Positions 62,131 to 64,000 of a stretch of 64,000 bases of DNA are shown piece by piece (position 1 is the stretch's first letter; each line of letters begins with the position of its first letter). The position numbers and the translations under genes are program-made. The notes under the pieces were generated by a model. The model was not told where the DNA came from and searched no databases. It saw nothing but the letters and a program-made list of their open reading frames with translations. The stretch comes from Callaeas wilsoni (Eukaryota > Chordata > Aves > Passeriformes > Callaeidae). The stretch is taken from assembly GCA_013398955.1 (NCBI GenBank), contig VWPU01013673.1:1-64000 (forward strand), given 5' to 3'.

Positions 62131-63480
62131 AAGTCTTAAGAAGTCATGAATTGCCTTTATCTACTTCTTTATGAAGATGATAAACAGTACTGTCACTCTT
62201 CTGGATAAACCTCTTTAAATCTATTACCAAAGTCATCTCTTCTGGCAAAGTCTGCAATAAAACTGCTGGTAACAATAAACATTTCCTCACACTGAGGAAT
62301 GGAAAATTAAATAACAGTTCAGCCGAATCCATGCTGAATACAGAAAATGGCATTAATATGAAAAGTGAATATTCTTCAAAGAACAGTAATTCTCCTGGTT
62401 ATTTTTCAACCTTTTAATGAATGTGAAACTAATCTAGTTGAGAACAGGAAGGATTATGACTATGCAGAAATCTAGATGAGCATTTCTGAAGTTTAGAAAA
62501 TCCATAGATTTTTGTTTCCCAAGACATTTTAGGGTATGTTTAATCACTCGAGGAGTTTAGCAAGATGGGAGTATGACTGTTGTAGTATTTGAATCAGTGA
62601 TGTTAGCTAGCTCCCACAGTGGAATCTTTTTTGCTTCTTAGGATTCCTGCTAAGAGCAATGACTTTTCTTTTTAAATCCTTCTCATACTAATTATTTAAC
62701 TGGTTATTTTGCAAATAATAACGAAACATAACATGAAAATATTTTGATCATGGTCATGCTTAATTTTTTACTCTATGTAAAGAGGTAAGAAAGCAAGATG
62801 TAGGTTCAAATAAACAGAGCCAAGAAGTTGAGAATGGCCAGGTTCATATGTAGACCACTTCCCGCTTTCACAATGGCCTGTAGTTTATTGGAAAGTCAGA
62901 CAAAATGCCTCAGATGCAGCTATTACTGACTTCTGGGAAACATTATCTCAATTGAGATTTATTGCCTTAAAATTACCTTGATCAAGAGTATTTTGAAAAC
63001 AATGAGGTATTTTGCTGTATATATGTAGATAGGTAAGTATAAAGTTGCTTCTTCATTTAGTTTTGGCAGTTTCATCTACTCTCTAAACTGTTGTTATCTA
63101 ACCAAGAGAATGTTCCTTCCTGTGTTAATGTCATCTGCTGAAATGTCAGAATAAGGGTGTGATTTCAAGATCCAGTATTCTGTAGTGCTTAATTGCCCTA
63201 ATTTCAATTTTGGAGATGCCTATGTTTCATTTTAGAGTTTTACATCTATATTTATGATTTATATTTTCAAAACCTTTTTTTTCTGTGAACTTTTTCCTAA
63301 CTGTCTGTAACTACCCATTAACCTAAAAGAATCCTGGCTCTCAGGCTGAGAAACCATCCTTTGTACAGACAGACTGTGCTGAGTGGGATAGATACAGCTT
63401 CTGAGGAATCCATTTCTTCTCCACAAGTGAGTGAAAGCTAGGCACAGTAACCATCGTTGTTCTTCCTTTGTCACCACCAG

Positions 63481-63650
63481 CCATCAAACCTCAACTGCAT
63501 CACCTCAGGAGGCCTACTCACAACTCAGGAGACTACTTCCCTGCCTTACACAAGAAATTGGAGGAACATCCAGTGAGAGGTAAGATGTTTGATGAGAGGG
63601 GAAGAATGAAGAAAATTCAGCATATTTCCCAGAGCTGGAATAGGAAATAG
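63481..63650 (+). CDS. PDE1C: PDE1C exon H: last coding exon and stop
   Basis: The exon follows acceptor CACCACCAG and reads, after completing an Ala codon, IKPQLHHLRRPTHNSGDYFP, then ALHKKLEEHPVRGKMFDERG and RMKKIQHISQSWNRK, with the stop TAG at 63648-63650. The ending MKKIQxISxxWNRK is the signature C-terminus of long PDE1C isoforms and settles the paralog. The segment is basic. A GTAAGA at 63580-63585 resembles a donor (GAGAG|GTAAGA), but the conserved C-terminus lies beyond it, so it is probably not used. Confidence 0.95.
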
Positions 63651-64000
63651 CAGAAGAGATAAAGAGGCTTCTTCTGGAATGGCAGACAGAGGACATTGTG
63701 GAATCATCGCACAGGCCACACTACATTGACAGCAGCTGCAATACTAACTAAAACCAAGTGTATGATTTAACTATACGATATAATGGACATTTTGTTAGAA
63801 ATCATTTCAATAGCCTTATTATTGCAGCATATGCACACTTAGTGCTAAAATACTGTTCTGTTACCCAAAAGAATTACATACACAAAGCAATCGTATGTGA
63901 CTAACCTCCTGTCAAATTAAGTCAATGCTTTCCTAGATTGTTGGTTTCCTTATGGTGTTCTCGATGTGACCTTCTGCCTGTCACAGTTAAAACAACAACT
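63651..64000 (+). other. PDE1C: PDE1C 3' UTR (start)
   Basis: Non-coding sequence after the stop codon. No AATAAA or ATTAAA polyadenylation signal occurs up to the end of the window, so the transcript should continue beyond 64000. Confidence 0.75.

Larger units (their letters stand above)
34019..63480 (+). other. PDE1C intron G-H (about 29.5 kb)
   Basis: The intron runs from GTAAGG to CACCACCAG. It contains four LTR insertions, CR1 and MIR-like pieces, several large simple repeats and unassigned intron, listed separately. In the stretches 35359-37650, 37900-39978, 41718-43219, 43291-44201, 45847-46612, 46786-50715, 50920-52190, 52399-55699, 58009-59239, 60300-61939 and 62131-63480 I recognise no gene and no named element. 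Mammalian PDE1C long forms carry one more small exon between the equivalents of G and H; I did not find it here. Confidence 0.75.

Noticed and set aside
63580..63585. GTAAGA as a donor inside exon H
   Set aside because: The conserved PDE1C C-terminus (MKKIQ...WNRK) continues in frame past it to the stop, so it is coding sequence.
1..64000. CRISPR arrays, operons, phage or bacterial defence systems
   Set aside because: The window is vertebrate DNA with spliced exons and retroelements; none of the repeats has CRISPR spacer structure.

Overview
The window looks like a stretch of a bird genome, probably a songbird or other neoavian. It has introns with GT-AG splice sites, CR1 LINE fragments ending in the ATTCTATG-type tail, endogenous retroviral LTRs of types I know from avian genomes, an alpharetrovirus-like env fragment, and a tRNA-headed SINE with a CR1-like tail that resembles the passerine family TguSINE1. 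The species call is inference. Nothing prokaryotic is present.

The only host gene I can establish is the 3' part of PDE1C (Ca2+/calmodulin-dependent cyclic nucleotide phosphodiesterase 1C), on the + strand. Eight coding exons splice in one continuous frame: 9392-9493, 10761-10881, 19825-19906, 25048-25168, 26355-26530, 29691-29888, 33944-34018 and 63481-63650. Together they encode 347 residues plus the stop. The first four give the C-terminal half of the HD-type catalytic domain, including the metal-ligand Asp in ADISHP and the purine-binding Gln in SQIGF. The last four give the long, charged, probably disordered C-terminal tail. The start of the gene, the calmodulin-binding region and the HDxxHxG half of the active site lie upstream of the window. 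About 98 percent of the window is intron, repeat or 3' UTR.

Region by region: 1-724 holds the end of an alpharetrovirus-like provirus (broken env transmembrane part plus LTR) that abuts or sits inside an antisense ERVL-like gag-pro-RT fragment (about 715-3765). 3766-9391 is intron with no assigned content. PDE1C exons A and B follow. 12243-17140 is a near-complete but broken ERVL-like provirus on the + strand, and 18168-19355 is an antisense CR1. Exons C, D, E and F follow, with a CR1 remnant, a CAAAG microsatellite and the SINE in their introns. A 605-bp LTR lies at 31722-32326, then exon G. The very long last intron (34019-63480) carries four more LTRs, two of which are solo LTRs of one family with perfect 5-bp target duplications (44202-45525 and 56868-58003). 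It also holds three CR1 pieces, two old MIR-like pieces, large simple repeats and an unexplained exon-like minus-strand segment near 40 kb. The last coding exon and the start of the 3' UTR close the window.

I did not find a new multi-gene system. The observations most worth checking are the exon-like antisense segments at 39.98-40.60 kb, the lineage-specific make-up of the PDE1C C-terminal tail, the nested or inverted retroviral arrangement that brackets catalytic exons, and the two datable solo LTRs.
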